Source of the DNA: Marinisporobacter sp.
Lineage (GTDB): Bacteria; Bacillota; Clostridia; Peptostreptococcales; Thermotaleaceae
Length of the DNA: 64,000 nt
Direction of reading: 5' to 3'
Assembly: GCA_025210395.1 (NCBI GenBank)
Contig: JAOARV010000017.1
Coordinates: 62,001-126,000 of the forward strand
Every line of letters begins with the position of its first letter. Positions within the stretch are counted from its first letter, which is position 1. The notes beneath the pieces were generated by a model. It saw only the letters and a list, made by a program, of their open reading frames with translations, was not told where the DNA came from and searched no databases. Shown here in pieces: positions 1 to 9,324 of the stretch. A program made the position numbers and the translations under genes.

Positions 1-1
1 T

Positions 2-97
2 ATGGCTATGGAAAATAAAGATTATTTATTGGTAGCGGATTTGTTAGAATTTGAATTGAAACCACTATTTAAAAATATAGTAGGAGAGGTAAATTAG
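2..97 (+). CDS. 3' end of an unidentified gene upstream of maf
   Basis: The window opens inside a reading frame whose last 31 codons are visible and which stops one base before the maf start codon. The tail (ending DLLEFELKPLFKNIVGEVN) resembles the acidic C-termini of small hypothetical proteins that precede Maf genes in clostridial flagellar glycosylation loci. No domain can be assigned from so little sequence. The maf ribosome binding site (aggagaggt) lies inside this tail, so the two genes are very likely co-transcribed and perhaps translationally coupled. Confidence 0.6.
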   Translation: MAMENKDYLLVADLLEFELKPLFKNIVGEVN

Positions 98-2599
98 ATG
101 AGGTTATACAATGAAAATATCAAATTTATAAAAGAAAGCTTGCCAGGAATCTATCAAGTAATGTTTCATAAAGAGCCTATATATGAGATCAAGGTTGAAA
201 AAGCAGAAGGAGATAATTTTATTGTTTCTGATCAGGAAGCAAAATGTTTTTTACACAGCATGTATGATCAAGAACGTGAAATGAAAGAGATGTTTAAAAA
301 TGTGAGAGAAGATGTAGAGACTTTAGTTGTTTTTGGTTTTGGTAATGGGAATGCATATGAATATATAAAGAAAAAGCTAAAGCATATTAAGCGGGTTGTA
401 TTTTTTGAACCTACAACGCAAATTTTCAAAGAAGTGGTCAAGTATTATCCTTTTAAGAAATCTGTTTTAGATAAAAGGTTGACAACGAGTATATATATTA
501 ATATTCCAGATAATGAAATACAGCAGTATGCAGCAAAAATTGTTGGAAATAGCTTGAAGGTAGATGTTGTATTCCATACAGCTTATTGTACTTTATTTAA
601 AAATCAATATGATCTTTTAAATAAAAGTGTGATGGAAACCTTAAGGGATATGATGATCAATATGGTTACTTCTAGTGCTGGAGAATACAATTGGGTAATA
701 AATACTTTTCATAATTTAAGAAGAGATTTTACGCCAATCGAAAAAGTAAAAGAAAATATAGATTTAGATACGGCTATTATCGTATCAGCTGGACCTTCCT
801 TGGATAAGAATATGGAATTACTTGAGAAAGTAAAGGATCGCGCTTTGATTGTTGCAGTAGGAAATGCCATAAAGATTCTAAATACAAGAGGGATTATTCC
901 TCATTTTAGATGTGCTATTGATGGATTTATCCATGAAAAATGGACACTTGAAGGAATTGATACGACAGCAACAAGTATGTTATTTTCTACGACCATCTAT
1001 AGAGATGTTTTAGAAGAATACTATGGGAATATATTCGAGTTTGTATTAGATGGAGACCCTTTGGCTGAATATATTTATAAACAATGCAAGCTAGATAGAA
1101 TGTCGATACAAAGTGGATTTTCAGTGGCAAATATTGCTTTTGATGTGGTTATGAAATTAGGAGCAAAAAAAGTTGTGTTTATGGGACAAGATCTTTGTTA
1201 TACAAATGACAAGCTATATGCAGATGGTTCGTGGAGGAATTCAAAGGTAAATTTTGATAACCCGAATTATATTAAAGATCATGATATATATGGAAATGAT
1301 GTATATACAACAAAAGTATTTTTAGGAATGAAAAAAATACTAGAGACGAAAATTAAGCAAAATCCTTGTATAGAGTATATCAATGCTACTGAAGGTGGAT
1401 TAAATATTGAAGGAACAGTGAATAAAACATTAGAAGAGGTAATAGCTACGCTGAATGAAAATGTGGACATAAAAGAAGCTATCAGAGATGCTAAAGAAAG
1501 CTATCTTCAAGAGAAAGAAGCTTTAAAAGAGAAGCTTTTAGAAGTGATCAAAAAGATTCATCATGATATAGGAGAAGTCATCAATTTATGCGAATACAAG
1601 CTAAAGCGAATCAAAAAAATTGATAAGCAAAAGAAAGACGATAAAAAATTAAACAAATTATTCAAAGAAATAAATAGGATGGATTCTTTTAATCAAGAGC
1701 TAAAAGACAATTGTTTATATAATGAAGTCATAAAACCAGGACTGATGAGTAAGATAAGAGCCATTGAAAGCAGTTATTATTTAAAAGACAATGAACTACG
1801 GACAAAGCTAGATGAAAGACAAAAGGTTGTTTATAGAAAGGTATTAGAATATAGACTATACAGCAAAATCATTCAAGAATGTGCTGAAACTTTTATTCAA
1901 GAAGAAAAAATCCATAAGGATTTTATAAAAAATGCAATATTCTTTGTTCCAGCAGTTGGAAAAAATTACATGGAAAAATTAAAAGAGCACTCCTTAATAG
2001 AGTATTCTCTTAAAGAATTAAATAGAATAAAAGCAATTGAAAATACCATTGTATATACAGATCAACCACAAGTTATAGAGAGATGCAAAAAAATAGGTGT
2101 AGATATTAAACATAAAGAGATGCTAGAAGAATCTAGTATGGATGGTTTGTATAATATATTGAATAATAAAGAAAATCAATATGAATATGTTGTATTGATT
2201 CATCCTGATTATCCTTTAAGAAAGGGAAAAGATCTATTAAAGAGCATTGAATTTTTCTTAGAAAATAATGCTGATACAGTAGCGAGCGTTAGCAAGATTG
2301 ATAGAGATAGATCGTCCTATAGGAAAATAAATGAAGAGGGATATTTAGAAAAATATGAAGATGCTGTTATGGAGGAAGGAAAAGAGCGATATGAGATAAA
2401 TGATGCAATATGTATTACTAAAACAGAAAATTTCTTGAAAAATAAATCCTTCTATGGAGATAAAGTAAAGGGATATATTTTACATCAAAACAATTCAGTA
2501 AAAGCAGAAGGTCAATTTGGACTAGCTCTTGCTGAAACGCTATTGATGAATGAATTATCAAATAGAAAGAAAATAGAATTTATCAATCAAAACAAATAA
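98..2599 (+). CDS. maf: Maf flagellin glycosyltransferase (DUF115/MptE-like) with C-terminal NeuA-like domain
   Basis: Motility-associated factor: transfers CMP-activated nonulosonic acids to serine or threonine of flagellin in the cytoplasm. The DUF115 core spans about residues 195-430 and carries the family motif IIVSAGPSLDKN near residue 226. A charged helical linker follows (about 450-605). The unusual part is residues 610-833, which read like a CMP-sugar synthetase: FFVPAVGKNYMEKL aligns with the NeuA start IIPARGGSKGLPGKN, and HPDYPLRKGKDL with QPTSPLRNHIHI. The CTP-binding RGGSKG signature is missing, so this domain is probably inactive. Length is 833 aa. Start is ATG 98 with aggagaggt upstream. 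It is the first complete gene of the glycan operon and is followed directly by the intact cytidylyltransferase. Confidence 0.9.
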   Translation: MRLYNENIKFIKESLPGIYQVMFHKEPIYEIKVEKAEGDNFIVSDQEAKCFLHSMYDQEREMKEMFKNVREDVETLVVFGFGNGNAYEYIKKKLKHIKRVVFFEPTTQIFKEVVKYYPFKKSVLDKRLTTSIYINIPDNEIQQYAAKIVGNSLKVDVVFHTAYCTLFKNQYDLLNKSVMETLRDMMINMVTSSAGEYNWVINTFHNLRRDFTPIEKVKENIDLDTAIIVSAGPSLDKNMELLEKVKDRALIVAVGNAIKILNTRGIIPHFRCAIDGFIHEKWTLEGIDTTATSMLFSTTIYRDVLEEYYGNIFEFVLDGDPLAEYIYKQCKLDRMSIQSGFSVANIAFDVVMKLGAKKVVFMGQDLCYTNDKLYADGSWRNSKVNFDNPNYIKDHDIYGNDVYTTKVFLGMKKILETKIKQNPCIEYINATEGGLNIEGTVNKTLEEVIATLNENVDIKEAIRDAKESYLQEKEALKEKLLEVIKKIHHDIGEVINLCEYKLKRIKKIDKQKKDDKKLNKLFKEINRMDSFNQELKDNCLYNEVIKPGLMSKIRAIESSYYLKDNELRTKLDERQKVVYRKVLEYRLYSKIIQECAETFIQEEKIHKDFIKNAIFFVPAVGKNYMEKLKEHSLIEYSLKELNRIKAIENTIVYTDQPQVIERCKKIGVDIKHKEMLEESSMDGLYNILNNKENQYEYVVLIHPDYPLRKGKDLLKSIEFFLENNADTVASVSKIDRDRSSYRKINEEGYLEKYEDAVMEEGKERYEINDAICITKTENFLKNKSFYGDKVKGYILHQNNSVKAEGQFGLALAETLLMNELSNRKKIEFINQNK

Positions 2600-2611
2600 T
2601 TGGAGGTTGTC

Positions 2612-3322
2612 ATGAATAAAAAGGAAATATTGGCAATCATACCTGCCCGTGGAGGATCGAAGGGCTTGCCAGGGAAGAATATAAAGCTTCTAGGGCACAA
2701 GCCTCTAATTGCATATACCATAGAAGCAACTCAAAGATCAAAATATATAAAAAGAATGATTGTATCTACAGATGATTTGAAAATTGCAGAAATCTCAAAA
2801 GAATATGGAGCAGAAGTACCCTTTATCAGACCAGCTGAACTTTCAAATGACTATACAAATACAGTTGATGTAGTTATTCATGCTTTAAATGATTTGAAAG
2901 AAAAGGAAGGGTATATTCCCAAGCTTGTTGTTCTGCTTCAGCCTACAAGTCCACTAAGAAATCATATCCATATAGATGAAGCCATTGAAAAGTTTTTAGA
3001 ATCTACAGCAGATTCTGTAATAAGTGTGTGTGAATTTGAGCATAGTCCTTATTGGGCAACGAAAATTGTAGATAATCGGCTGATAAAGCTTATGGATGAA
3101 AAAAATAAAAGAAGACAAGATTATGAAAAAATTTATAGATATAACGGAGCCATTTATATTATAGCTGCAAAAGATTTATTAGAGAATAAAAGCTTTTTTG
3201 ATGAGGTAGCACCTTATATTATGGATAATGAAGATTCTATAGATATAGATACATTGTTTGATTTTAAAATGGCAGAAATGATTTTAAACATGAGAAATGA
3301 GAGGAGTTTTTTCAATGAATAA
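2612..3322 (+). CDS. legF: CMP-nonulosonate (legionaminate-type) cytidylyltransferase
   Basis: Activates a free nonulosonic acid with CTP to give the CMP-sugar used by Maf. The protein (236 aa) has the CMP-sialate synthetase signature AIIPARGGSKGLPGKN at the N-terminus and the mid-protein LLQPTSPLRN motif, both typical of NeuA/LegF/PseF. Start chosen is ATG 2612, six bases after tggagg; a TTG twelve bases earlier overlaps that ribosome binding site and is rejected. It overlaps the next gene by 8 bp, which supports one transcript. Substrate cannot be read from the protein alone; the legionaminate assignment rests on the neighbours LegG, PtmE and LegB. Confidence 0.88.
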   Translation: MNKKEILAIIPARGGSKGLPGKNIKLLGHKPLIAYTIEATQRSKYIKRMIVSTDDLKIAEISKEYGAEVPFIRPAELSNDYTNTVDVVIHALNDLKEKEGYIPKLVVLLQPTSPLRNHIHIDEAIEKFLESTADSVISVCEFEHSPYWATKIVDNRLIKLMDEKNKRRQDYEKIYRYNGAIYIIAAKDLLENKSFFDEVAPYIMDNEDSIDIDTLFDFKMAEMILNMRNERSFFNE

Positions 3323-4322
3323 AAATATACCAGTGAATCCAACTTATCATGAAGTGATTAATGATTCAGTAAGAGAATGGGAAAAAAATAAAGGAGCAAA
3401 ATATAAAGAGTATAGAAAAAAATGGAGTGAAAATCCGAAAAGCTTTCTATTAGAGGATGCACCTCTTCATTTAGATATTGAGCCTACAAATGCTTGTAAC
3501 TTAAAATGTCCCATGTGTCCTAGAACAATCCTTGTCAATGATGATGAAAAAAAGGGGAATTTTAAAGTTGGAATGATGAGTATGGACACCTTTAAAAAGA
3601 TCATTGATGAAGCTGTAGCAATAGGGGTATATTCTATCAAACTCAATTGGCTAGGAGAACCCCTTGTTCATCCACAAATCGTAGAGATGGTAAGATATGC
3701 AAAGGAGCAGGGAATCGTAGATGTGATGTTTAATACAAATGCAGTCACTCTTACAGAAGATCTATCAAGAGATCTTATAGAAGCAGGTCTGGATAAGATA
3801 TTTTTCTCCTTTGACTCACCCTATAAAGAAAAATATGAAGAAATTAGAGTGGGTGCTAGCTATGAAGAAAGCTTAAATAATATTAAACGGATTGTAAAGC
3901 TTAGAAATGAATTAGGAAAAACCTCTCCAATCACAAGGATATCAATGGTTTTAATGGAGGATAATAAGGATGAATATGAAGCATTTGTCCATTTATTTAA
4001 GGATAGTGTAGATGCAGTGTCTTATGTAGAATATAGAACGCCTATAGGAGAAGAGAAAGAAATAGATACATCTATTGATTTCGCATGCAGTCAGCTTTGG
4101 CAACGAATGTTTATCAGTTGGGATGGAGATGTAATTGTATGCTGTGTAGATAGTGAAAGAGGATATGTTCCTGGAAATATACACAAAGATAGTATTCAAA
4201 ACATCTGGAAAAACGAAAAGTATATGAATATTAGAAATAAGCACCAAAATGGAGAATGGTACAAAATAAATATATGTAAAAAATGTGATCTGCCATATAA
4301 GAAAAAGGATGGGACTGTATAG
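3315..4322 (+). CDS. Radical SAM/SPASM domain protein in the nonulosonate locus
   Basis: A radical SAM enzyme with the [4Fe-4S] motif CNLKCPMCPR near residue 61 and a C-terminal SPASM-like region with clustered cysteines (CVD.., ICKKCDLPYK) that should bind auxiliary iron-sulfur cluster(s). Start is ATG 3315 after gaggagttttttca, overlapping legF by 8 bp. It lies between the cytidylyltransferase and the synthase, so it probably modifies the sugar, a sugar nucleotide or flagellin. It is not one of the known enzymes of the legionaminate or pseudaminate pathway. The precise reaction is unknown. Confidence 0.85.
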   Translation: MNKNIPVNPTYHEVINDSVREWEKNKGAKYKEYRKKWSENPKSFLLEDAPLHLDIEPTNACNLKCPMCPRTILVNDDEKKGNFKVGMMSMDTFKKIIDEAVAIGVYSIKLNWLGEPLVHPQIVEMVRYAKEQGIVDVMFNTNAVTLTEDLSRDLIEAGLDKIFFSFDSPYKEKYEEIRVGASYEESLNNIKRIVKLRNELGKTSPITRISMVLMEDNKDEYEAFVHLFKDSVDAVSYVEYRTPIGEEKEIDTSIDFACSQLWQRMFISWDGDVIVCCVDSERGYVPGNIHKDSIQNIWKNEKYMNIRNKHQNGEWYKINICKKCDLPYKKKDGTV

Positions 4323-4323
4323 T

Positions 4324-5352
4324 ATGAACAATAGGATAAAACAGGGGCAGGTATTTATTATAGCTGAAGCAGGCGTCAATCATAATGGAGATATAGAAAT
4401 TGCTAAAAAATTAATAGATATAGCATCAGAGGCAGGGGTAGATGCAGTTAAATTTCAGACCTTTAAAGCCAAAAGATTGGTGACTAAAAAAGCAGAAAAA
4501 GCAAAATACCAAGAAAGCAATACAAAAAAAGATGAATCTCAATATGATATGCTCAAAAAATTAGAGCTATCCTTTGAGGATCATATAGAACTTTTAGATT
4601 ATTGCAGTAAAAAAAATATCCTGTTTTTATCAACTCCTTTTGATCTTGAAAGTGTAGACCTTTTAGAAAAAGTAGGGATTGATTTATTTAAAATAGGCTC
4701 AGGTGAGATAACCAATATGCCCCTTTTAAAATATATATCCGCTAAGAATAAACCTATCATTTTATCAACAGGCATGTCCAATTTAGGTGAAATTCAAGAA
4801 GCGATAGATTGGATCAAGGAAGAAGGTAATGAGGAAATTATATTGCTTCATTGTAATACGAGCTATCCTACAGTCTATAGAGATGTAAATTTAAAAGCTA
4901 TGCATACTATAAAAGAAGCCTTTAAAATCCCTGTAGGATATTCTGATCATACCATAGGAATAGAAGTAGCTATAGCAGCAGTTGCAATGGGAGCATGTGT
5001 TATAGAAAAACATTTTACAATAGATAAGAAAATGGATGGACCTGATCATCAAGCATCTCTAGAGCCTCATGAATTGAAAAATATGGTTAAAGCTATAAGA
5101 AATATTGAAAAAGCATTAGGATCAGGGATCAAAAAGATGACTATTTCAGAAAAAGAAAATGTAAATATTGTTAGAAAGAGCATCGTAGCAAAGCATCCAA
5201 TCAAGAAAAATACCATCATTACAGAAGCTATGCTAGATACAAAAAGACCTGGAACAGGAATTGCTCCTAAATATTTTTATGAAGTAATAGGAAAAAAAGC
5301 AAATATCCAAATAGATGCAGATCGTATTATCAAATGGGAAGACTTAAAATGA
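4324..5352 (+). CDS. legI: N-acetylneuraminate/legionaminate synthase (NeuB family)
   Basis: Condenses phosphoenolpyruvate with a six-carbon amino sugar to form a nine-carbon nonulosonic acid. The NeuB TIM barrel starts with FIIAEAGVNHNGDIEIAK and has conserved LSTGMSNL and GYSDHTIGIEVA motifs. The C-terminal antifreeze-like SAF domain begins at about residue 280 (KSIVAKHPIKKNT). Length is 342 aa from ATG 4324, one base after the radical SAM stop. The neighbouring LegG and PtmE homologues favour 2,4-diacetamido-trideoxymannose as substrate (legionaminate) over ManNAc. Confidence 0.9.
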   Translation: MNNRIKQGQVFIIAEAGVNHNGDIEIAKKLIDIASEAGVDAVKFQTFKAKRLVTKKAEKAKYQESNTKKDESQYDMLKKLELSFEDHIELLDYCSKKNILFLSTPFDLESVDLLEKVGIDLFKIGSGEITNMPLLKYISAKNKPIILSTGMSNLGEIQEAIDWIKEEGNEEIILLHCNTSYPTVYRDVNLKAMHTIKEAFKIPVGYSDHTIGIEVAIAAVAMGACVIEKHFTIDKKMDGPDHQASLEPHELKNMVKAIRNIEKALGSGIKKMTISEKENVNIVRKSIVAKHPIKKNTIITEAMLDTKRPGTGIAPKYFYEVIGKKANIQIDADRIIKWEDLK

Positions 5353-5374
5353 TCATAAAATGGAGGAAAGCAAG

Positions 5375-6565
5375 TTGAATAAATTAAAAATAGCAGCTAT
5401 TACAAGTACTAGGGCTGATTATGGACTTTTATATCCTCTGATAAAAAAAATGGAGCAGGATGATGACTTTCAATTAGATTTAGTGGTTACAGGTACTCAT
5501 TTATCTGATTTTCATGGAAAAACCATTGATAGAATCGAAAAAGATGGATTTAAAATAAGAAGCATCATAAGAATGAATCAAGCATCAGACAAAGAAGGAG
5601 ATCTATGTGGTGCAATAGGGGAAGCTTTGGTTGGATTTTCAAATTATCTATATGAATTTCAACCAGATGCAATCATCCTTTTAGGAGATCGATATGAGCT
5701 TATGAGCTTTTGTATGGGTGCTACTATTCATAAAGTACCTATTATACATTTACATGGTGGAGAAGCAACTTATGGTGTGATGGATGATGCTATTAGACAT
5801 GCTGTAACGAAAATGGCAGCTATTCACTTTCCTTCTTTAGAAGCGTATGGGAAAAGAATCATACAAATGGGCGAAAGCCCAAAAAATGTTTATGTGGTAG
5901 GCGCTTTAGGCATTGATAATATTAAAAATATAGAGTTGATGGATGAAGAAGAGCTTTTTGACTATACGGGAGTACATTTTTCTAAAAATAAGATAGCCTT
6001 AATGACTTTTCATCCAGCTACACTAGATGATTATGAAGCTTCTTCTTTACAAGTAAGAGAAATATTAGAAGCTTTGAGAGAAACAGATTATTTTGTTTTA
6101 ATGACTATGCCCAATGCAGATACAGGTGGCAAAAGTGTCTATGAAGTAAAAAAAGAATATACAGCCTGTTATAAAGACCAATTTAAGCTTATTAAAAGCT
6201 TAGGGCAGAGAGGTTATTTAAGTGCTATGAAATATGCTAAATGCATGATCGGCAATTCCTCTAGTGGAATTCTTGAAAGTGCTTCTTTTCAGCTTCCAGT
6301 TATAAATATTGGGGATCGACAGGAAGGTAGATTTAAGCCATTAAATATTGTAGATACACCTTGTAAAAAAGAAACCATATTAAAAGCCATAAAAAAGATA
6401 GAATCAAAAGAGTTTGTTGATGGCATTCAAAATCTAAAAAACCCCTATGGAGATGGACATGCAGCAGAGAGGATCATTAAAGTATTAAAGGGGATTGATT
6501 TAAAAGATAAGAATAAGCTACTCAAAAAAGGATTTTTTGATTTAGACTGCTCAATCTATAATTAG
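5375..6565 (+). CDS. legG: Hydrolysing UDP/GDP-sugar 2-epimerase (NeuC/LegG)
   Basis: Removes the nucleotide and epimerises C2 of the activated 2,4-diacetamido sugar to supply the LegI substrate. The N-terminus ITSTRADYGLLYPLI and motifs ILLGDRYELM, HLHGGE and GNSSSGILES are typical of NeuC/LegG enzymes with the UDP-GlcNAc 2-epimerase fold. The start is TTG 5375, eight bases after tggagg; the in-frame ATG at 5360 overlaps that binding site and would be poorly served. Length is 396 aa. The operon continues after a 39-bp gap. Confidence 0.9.
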   Translation: MNKLKIAAITSTRADYGLLYPLIKKMEQDDDFQLDLVVTGTHLSDFHGKTIDRIEKDGFKIRSIIRMNQASDKEGDLCGAIGEALVGFSNYLYEFQPDAIILLGDRYELMSFCMGATIHKVPIIHLHGGEATYGVMDDAIRHAVTKMAAIHFPSLEAYGKRIIQMGESPKNVYVVGALGIDNIKNIELMDEEELFDYTGVHFSKNKIALMTFHPATLDDYEASSLQVREILEALRETDYFVLMTMPNADTGGKSVYEVKKEYTACYKDQFKLIKSLGQRGYLSAMKYAKCMIGNSSSGILESASFQLPVINIGDRQEGRFKPLNIVDTPCKKETILKAIKKIESKEFVDGIQNLKNPYGDGHAAERIIKVLKGIDLKDKNKLLKKGFFDLDCSIYN

Positions 6566-6604
6566 AAAGAAATAATACAAAACCATCATAAAAAAAGGTA
6601 GGCT

Positions 6605-7255
6605 ATGAAAGTGCAAAAGCTAATTCTAATCGGTGCAGGAGGACATAGCAAGGTTGTCATAGACATAGTAAAGGATCAATATGAGCTTATTGGATTTACA
6701 GATATAGATGAAAATAAGCATGATAAAGAATTTTATGGAGTTAAGGTTTTAGGGGATGATACTTTATTAAAGGATTTATATGATCAAGGTGTAAAAAACG
6801 CTTTAATTACACTTGGAAGTACTGGCGATAATTCCCTTAGAAAAAAGATATTTAAACAAGTACAAGCTTTAGGGTTTACCTTCATCAATGCAATCAGTAA
6901 TACAGCTATGTTATCACAATCTGTAAAATTGGGTGTTGGAAATATGATTATTAATGGAGTTATCATCAATGCAGACACGAAAATAGAAAATAATGTAATT
7001 ATCAATACAGGTGCAATCATAGAGCATGATTGTCATATAAAAAGTCATGTTCATATATGCCCAGGAGCTAGATTAGCAGGAGGTGTAAAGGTAGGAGAAG
7101 GTTCTTCTATTGGTATGGGAAGTACGATTATACAAGGGATAAGGATCGGAAGAAATGTAACCATTGGAGCAGGTAGTGTTGTAACAAAGGATATGGAAGA
7201 TGACAGTATTGTTGTAGGCGTGCCAGGAAAAATCATTAAATACAAGGGTGATTAG
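6605..7255 (+). CDS. legH: Sugar O/N-acetyltransferase, NeuD/LegH type
   Basis: The protein (216 aa) has an N-terminal PglD-like nucleotide-sugar binding segment (LILIGAGGHSKVVIDI) followed by a left-handed beta helix of hexapeptide repeats from about residue 100 to 200 (for example GNMIINGVIINADT, VGVPGKIIKYKGD at the end). Such enzymes acetylate the 4-amino group of the nucleotide sugar in the legionaminate/bacillosamine routes (LegH, PglD); NeuD O-acetylates sialic acid. In this locus LegH is the better fit. Start is ATG 6605, close behind aaaaaaaggtaggct. Confidence 0.85.
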   Translation: MKVQKLILIGAGGHSKVVIDIVKDQYELIGFTDIDENKHDKEFYGVKVLGDDTLLKDLYDQGVKNALITLGSTGDNSLRKKIFKQVQALGFTFINAISNTAMLSQSVKLGVGNMIINGVIINADTKIENNVIINTGAIIEHDCHIKSHVHICPGARLAGGVKVGEGSSIGMGSTIIQGIRIGRNVTIGAGSVVTKDMEDDSIVVGVPGKIIKYKGD

Positions 7256-7256
7256 T

Positions 7257-8333
7257 ATGAGAAGAGATATAGGAAAAATATTGATTGGTCCAGATACTAA
7301 AATTAAAGAGATCGTGAAGGTCATTGATCAAGGACAGTTAGGAATAGCCTTAGTAGTAGATGATCAAAAAAATCTATTAGGTACTATAAATGATGCAGAC
7401 ATAAGAAAAGCTATCTTAAAGGAACTTTCTTTTGAAGAAAAAGCAAGAAGCATTATGAATGAGAATTTCGTTTTTGTTAACTACAATGCATCTTTTCGCT
7501 TTATTAAAAAGATATTTGAAATCAAAAAAGTAAAGCAACTTCCCCTATTAGATGATGATGGGAGAGTGGTAGATTTACTTTTAGTGAATGATATTTTGGT
7601 AAAAAATAAAAAAGATAATTGGGCAGTTGTTATGGCAGGAGGACTTGGAACAAGATTAAGACCGTTAACTTATGAAGTACCTAAGCCAATGCTAAAGGTT
7701 GGGGATCGACCTATACTTGAAATTATTATTGAACAGCTTAGTATGTATGGATTTAAAAACATTTTATTGACAGTGAATTACAAAGCTCAAATAATCGAAA
7801 GTTATTTTAGAGATGGAAAAGATTTTGATGTAAATATTGAGTATATTCATGAGAAAAAAAGATTAGGAACTGCAGGAGCACTAAAAATTGCAAAGCAATA
7901 TTTAGATGATCCATTTATTATGATGAATGGGGATTTACTAACAAAACTAAATTTTGAACAGCTTTTAGAATATCATAAAAAAAATGAATTTGATATTACT
8001 GTAGGGAGTAAAAAATATGATATAGAAATCCCTTATGGTGTTTTAGATATTCATGAAACAAGTGTAGTGGGACTAAAAGAAAAGCCTAAGATGAATTTTT
8101 TCATCAATAGTGGGATTTATTGTATCAATCCTAAGCTAATAGAGTATATTCCAAATAATGAATATTATAATATAACAGATCTTATTGATGAAGTAATGAA
8201 AAAAGATTATCATGTTGGAAGCTTTCCAATACGAGAATATTGGTTAGATATTGGACAAATTCCAGATTATGAGAGGGCTGCACAAGATTATTATGACATA
8301 TTTAGGAGTGAGGCATGTGCAAGTAACGAATAA
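7257..8333 (+). CDS. ptmE: Sugar-1-phosphate nucleotidyltransferase with N-terminal CBS pair (PtmE type)
   Basis: In the GDP-linked legionaminate route PtmE makes GDP-GlcN/GlcNAc from the sugar 1-phosphate. Residues 1-115 form two CBS repeats (e.g. GIALVVDDQKNLLGTINDAD). Residues 120-350 form the nucleotidyltransferase with the signature VVMAGGLGTRLRPLT and downstream KPMLKVGDRPILE. The CBS-transferase fusion is characteristic of PtmE. Start ATG 7257 follows aagggtg; a GTG nine bases earlier would overlap legH and lacks its own binding site. It overlaps legB by 17 bp. Confidence 0.88.
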   Translation: MRRDIGKILIGPDTKIKEIVKVIDQGQLGIALVVDDQKNLLGTINDADIRKAILKELSFEEKARSIMNENFVFVNYNASFRFIKKIFEIKKVKQLPLLDDDGRVVDLLLVNDILVKNKKDNWAVVMAGGLGTRLRPLTYEVPKPMLKVGDRPILEIIIEQLSMYGFKNILLTVNYKAQIIESYFRDGKDFDVNIEYIHEKKRLGTAGALKIAKQYLDDPFIMMNGDLLTKLNFEQLLEYHKKNEFDITVGSKKYDIEIPYGVLDIHETSVVGLKEKPKMNFFINSGIYCINPKLIEYIPNNEYYNITDLIDEVMKKDYHVGSFPIREYWLDIGQIPDYERAAQDYYDIFRSEACASNE

Positions 8334-9309
8334 AAAAGTATTGATTACCGGTTCTGAAGGATTTATTGGAAGTCATCTGACAGAAAAGTTGGTAGAAAGA
8401 GGGGCTAAGGTTACAGCGTTAGTACAATATAACTCATTCAATAATTGGGGATGGCTTGAAACTTTAGATACACATATAAAAAAAGAAATAGAAGTTTATA
8501 CAGGAGATATAAGAGAATATGATAATATGTCAAGGGTTATACAAGGAAAAGATATGGTATTTCATCTAGCAGCACTTATTGCCATTCCTTATTCCTATCA
8601 ATCTCCAGCAGCCTATGTAAGGACAAATGTAGAAGGAACTTTAAATGTAATGGAAAGCTGTAGAGTTCATGGAATAGAAAAGATTGTTCATACGTCGACG
8701 AGTGAGGTTTATGGGACAGCAAAATATGTTCCAATTGATGAGAAGCATCCATTACAAGGACAATCCCCTTATTCAGCTAGTAAAATTGGTGCAGATAAAA
8801 TGGTAGAAAGTTATTATAGGTCTTTTAATCTACCTGTAGCAACCATAAGACCCTTTAACACTTATGGACCTAGACAATCTGCAAGAGCAGTAATTCCTAC
8901 TATTATTTCGCAAATAATAGCAGGAAAGAAAAAGATTAAGCTAGGAGCATTATCCCCTACAAGAGACTTTAATTATGTAAAGGACACAGCAGAAGGTTTT
9001 ATCAAAATGGCAGAGGTTGATGAAAGTGTAGGAAAGGTGATTAATGTAGGAACGAATAATGAAATCTCTATTGGTGATTTAGTAAATAAAATTATTAAAT
9101 TAACAGGAAAAGAAGTAAAGATAGAATGTGAAGAAAGTCGATTAAGACCTGAAAAAAGTGAAGTTAATAGATTGTGGTGTGATAATAGTAAAGCTAGAGA
9201 AATACTAAACTGGCGTCAAGGGTATACCTTAGATGAAGGTTTGATGGAAACCATTGAATGGATCAAAGAAAATATGCATTATTTTAAAACGGATATATAT
9301 AACGTATAG
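8317..9309 (+). CDS. legB: NAD-dependent nucleotide-sugar 4,6-dehydratase (LegB)
   Basis: An extended short-chain dehydrogenase with the NAD-binding motif VLITGSEGFIGSHL, catalytic STSEVYG segment and active-site YSASK (Tyr-X3-Lys). It should convert the GDP-amino sugar to the 4-keto-6-deoxy intermediate. Start is GTG 8317, with ggagtgagg immediately upstream and inside ptmE; longer ATG starts further upstream have no binding site and would lengthen the overlap. Length is 330 aa. The product is the substrate of the aminotransferase LegC, whose gene follows only as a remnant. Confidence 0.9.
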   Translation: MQVTNKKVLITGSEGFIGSHLTEKLVERGAKVTALVQYNSFNNWGWLETLDTHIKKEIEVYTGDIREYDNMSRVIQGKDMVFHLAALIAIPYSYQSPAAYVRTNVEGTLNVMESCRVHGIEKIVHTSTSEVYGTAKYVPIDEKHPLQGQSPYSASKIGADKMVESYYRSFNLPVATIRPFNTYGPRQSARAVIPTIISQIIAGKKKIKLGALSPTRDFNYVKDTAEGFIKMAEVDESVGKVINVGTNNEISIGDLVNKIIKLTGKEVKIECEESRLRPEKSEVNRLWCDNSKAREILNWRQGYTLDEGLMETIEWIKENMHYFKTDIYNV

Positions 9310-9324
9310 AAAAGAGTGATTGAA

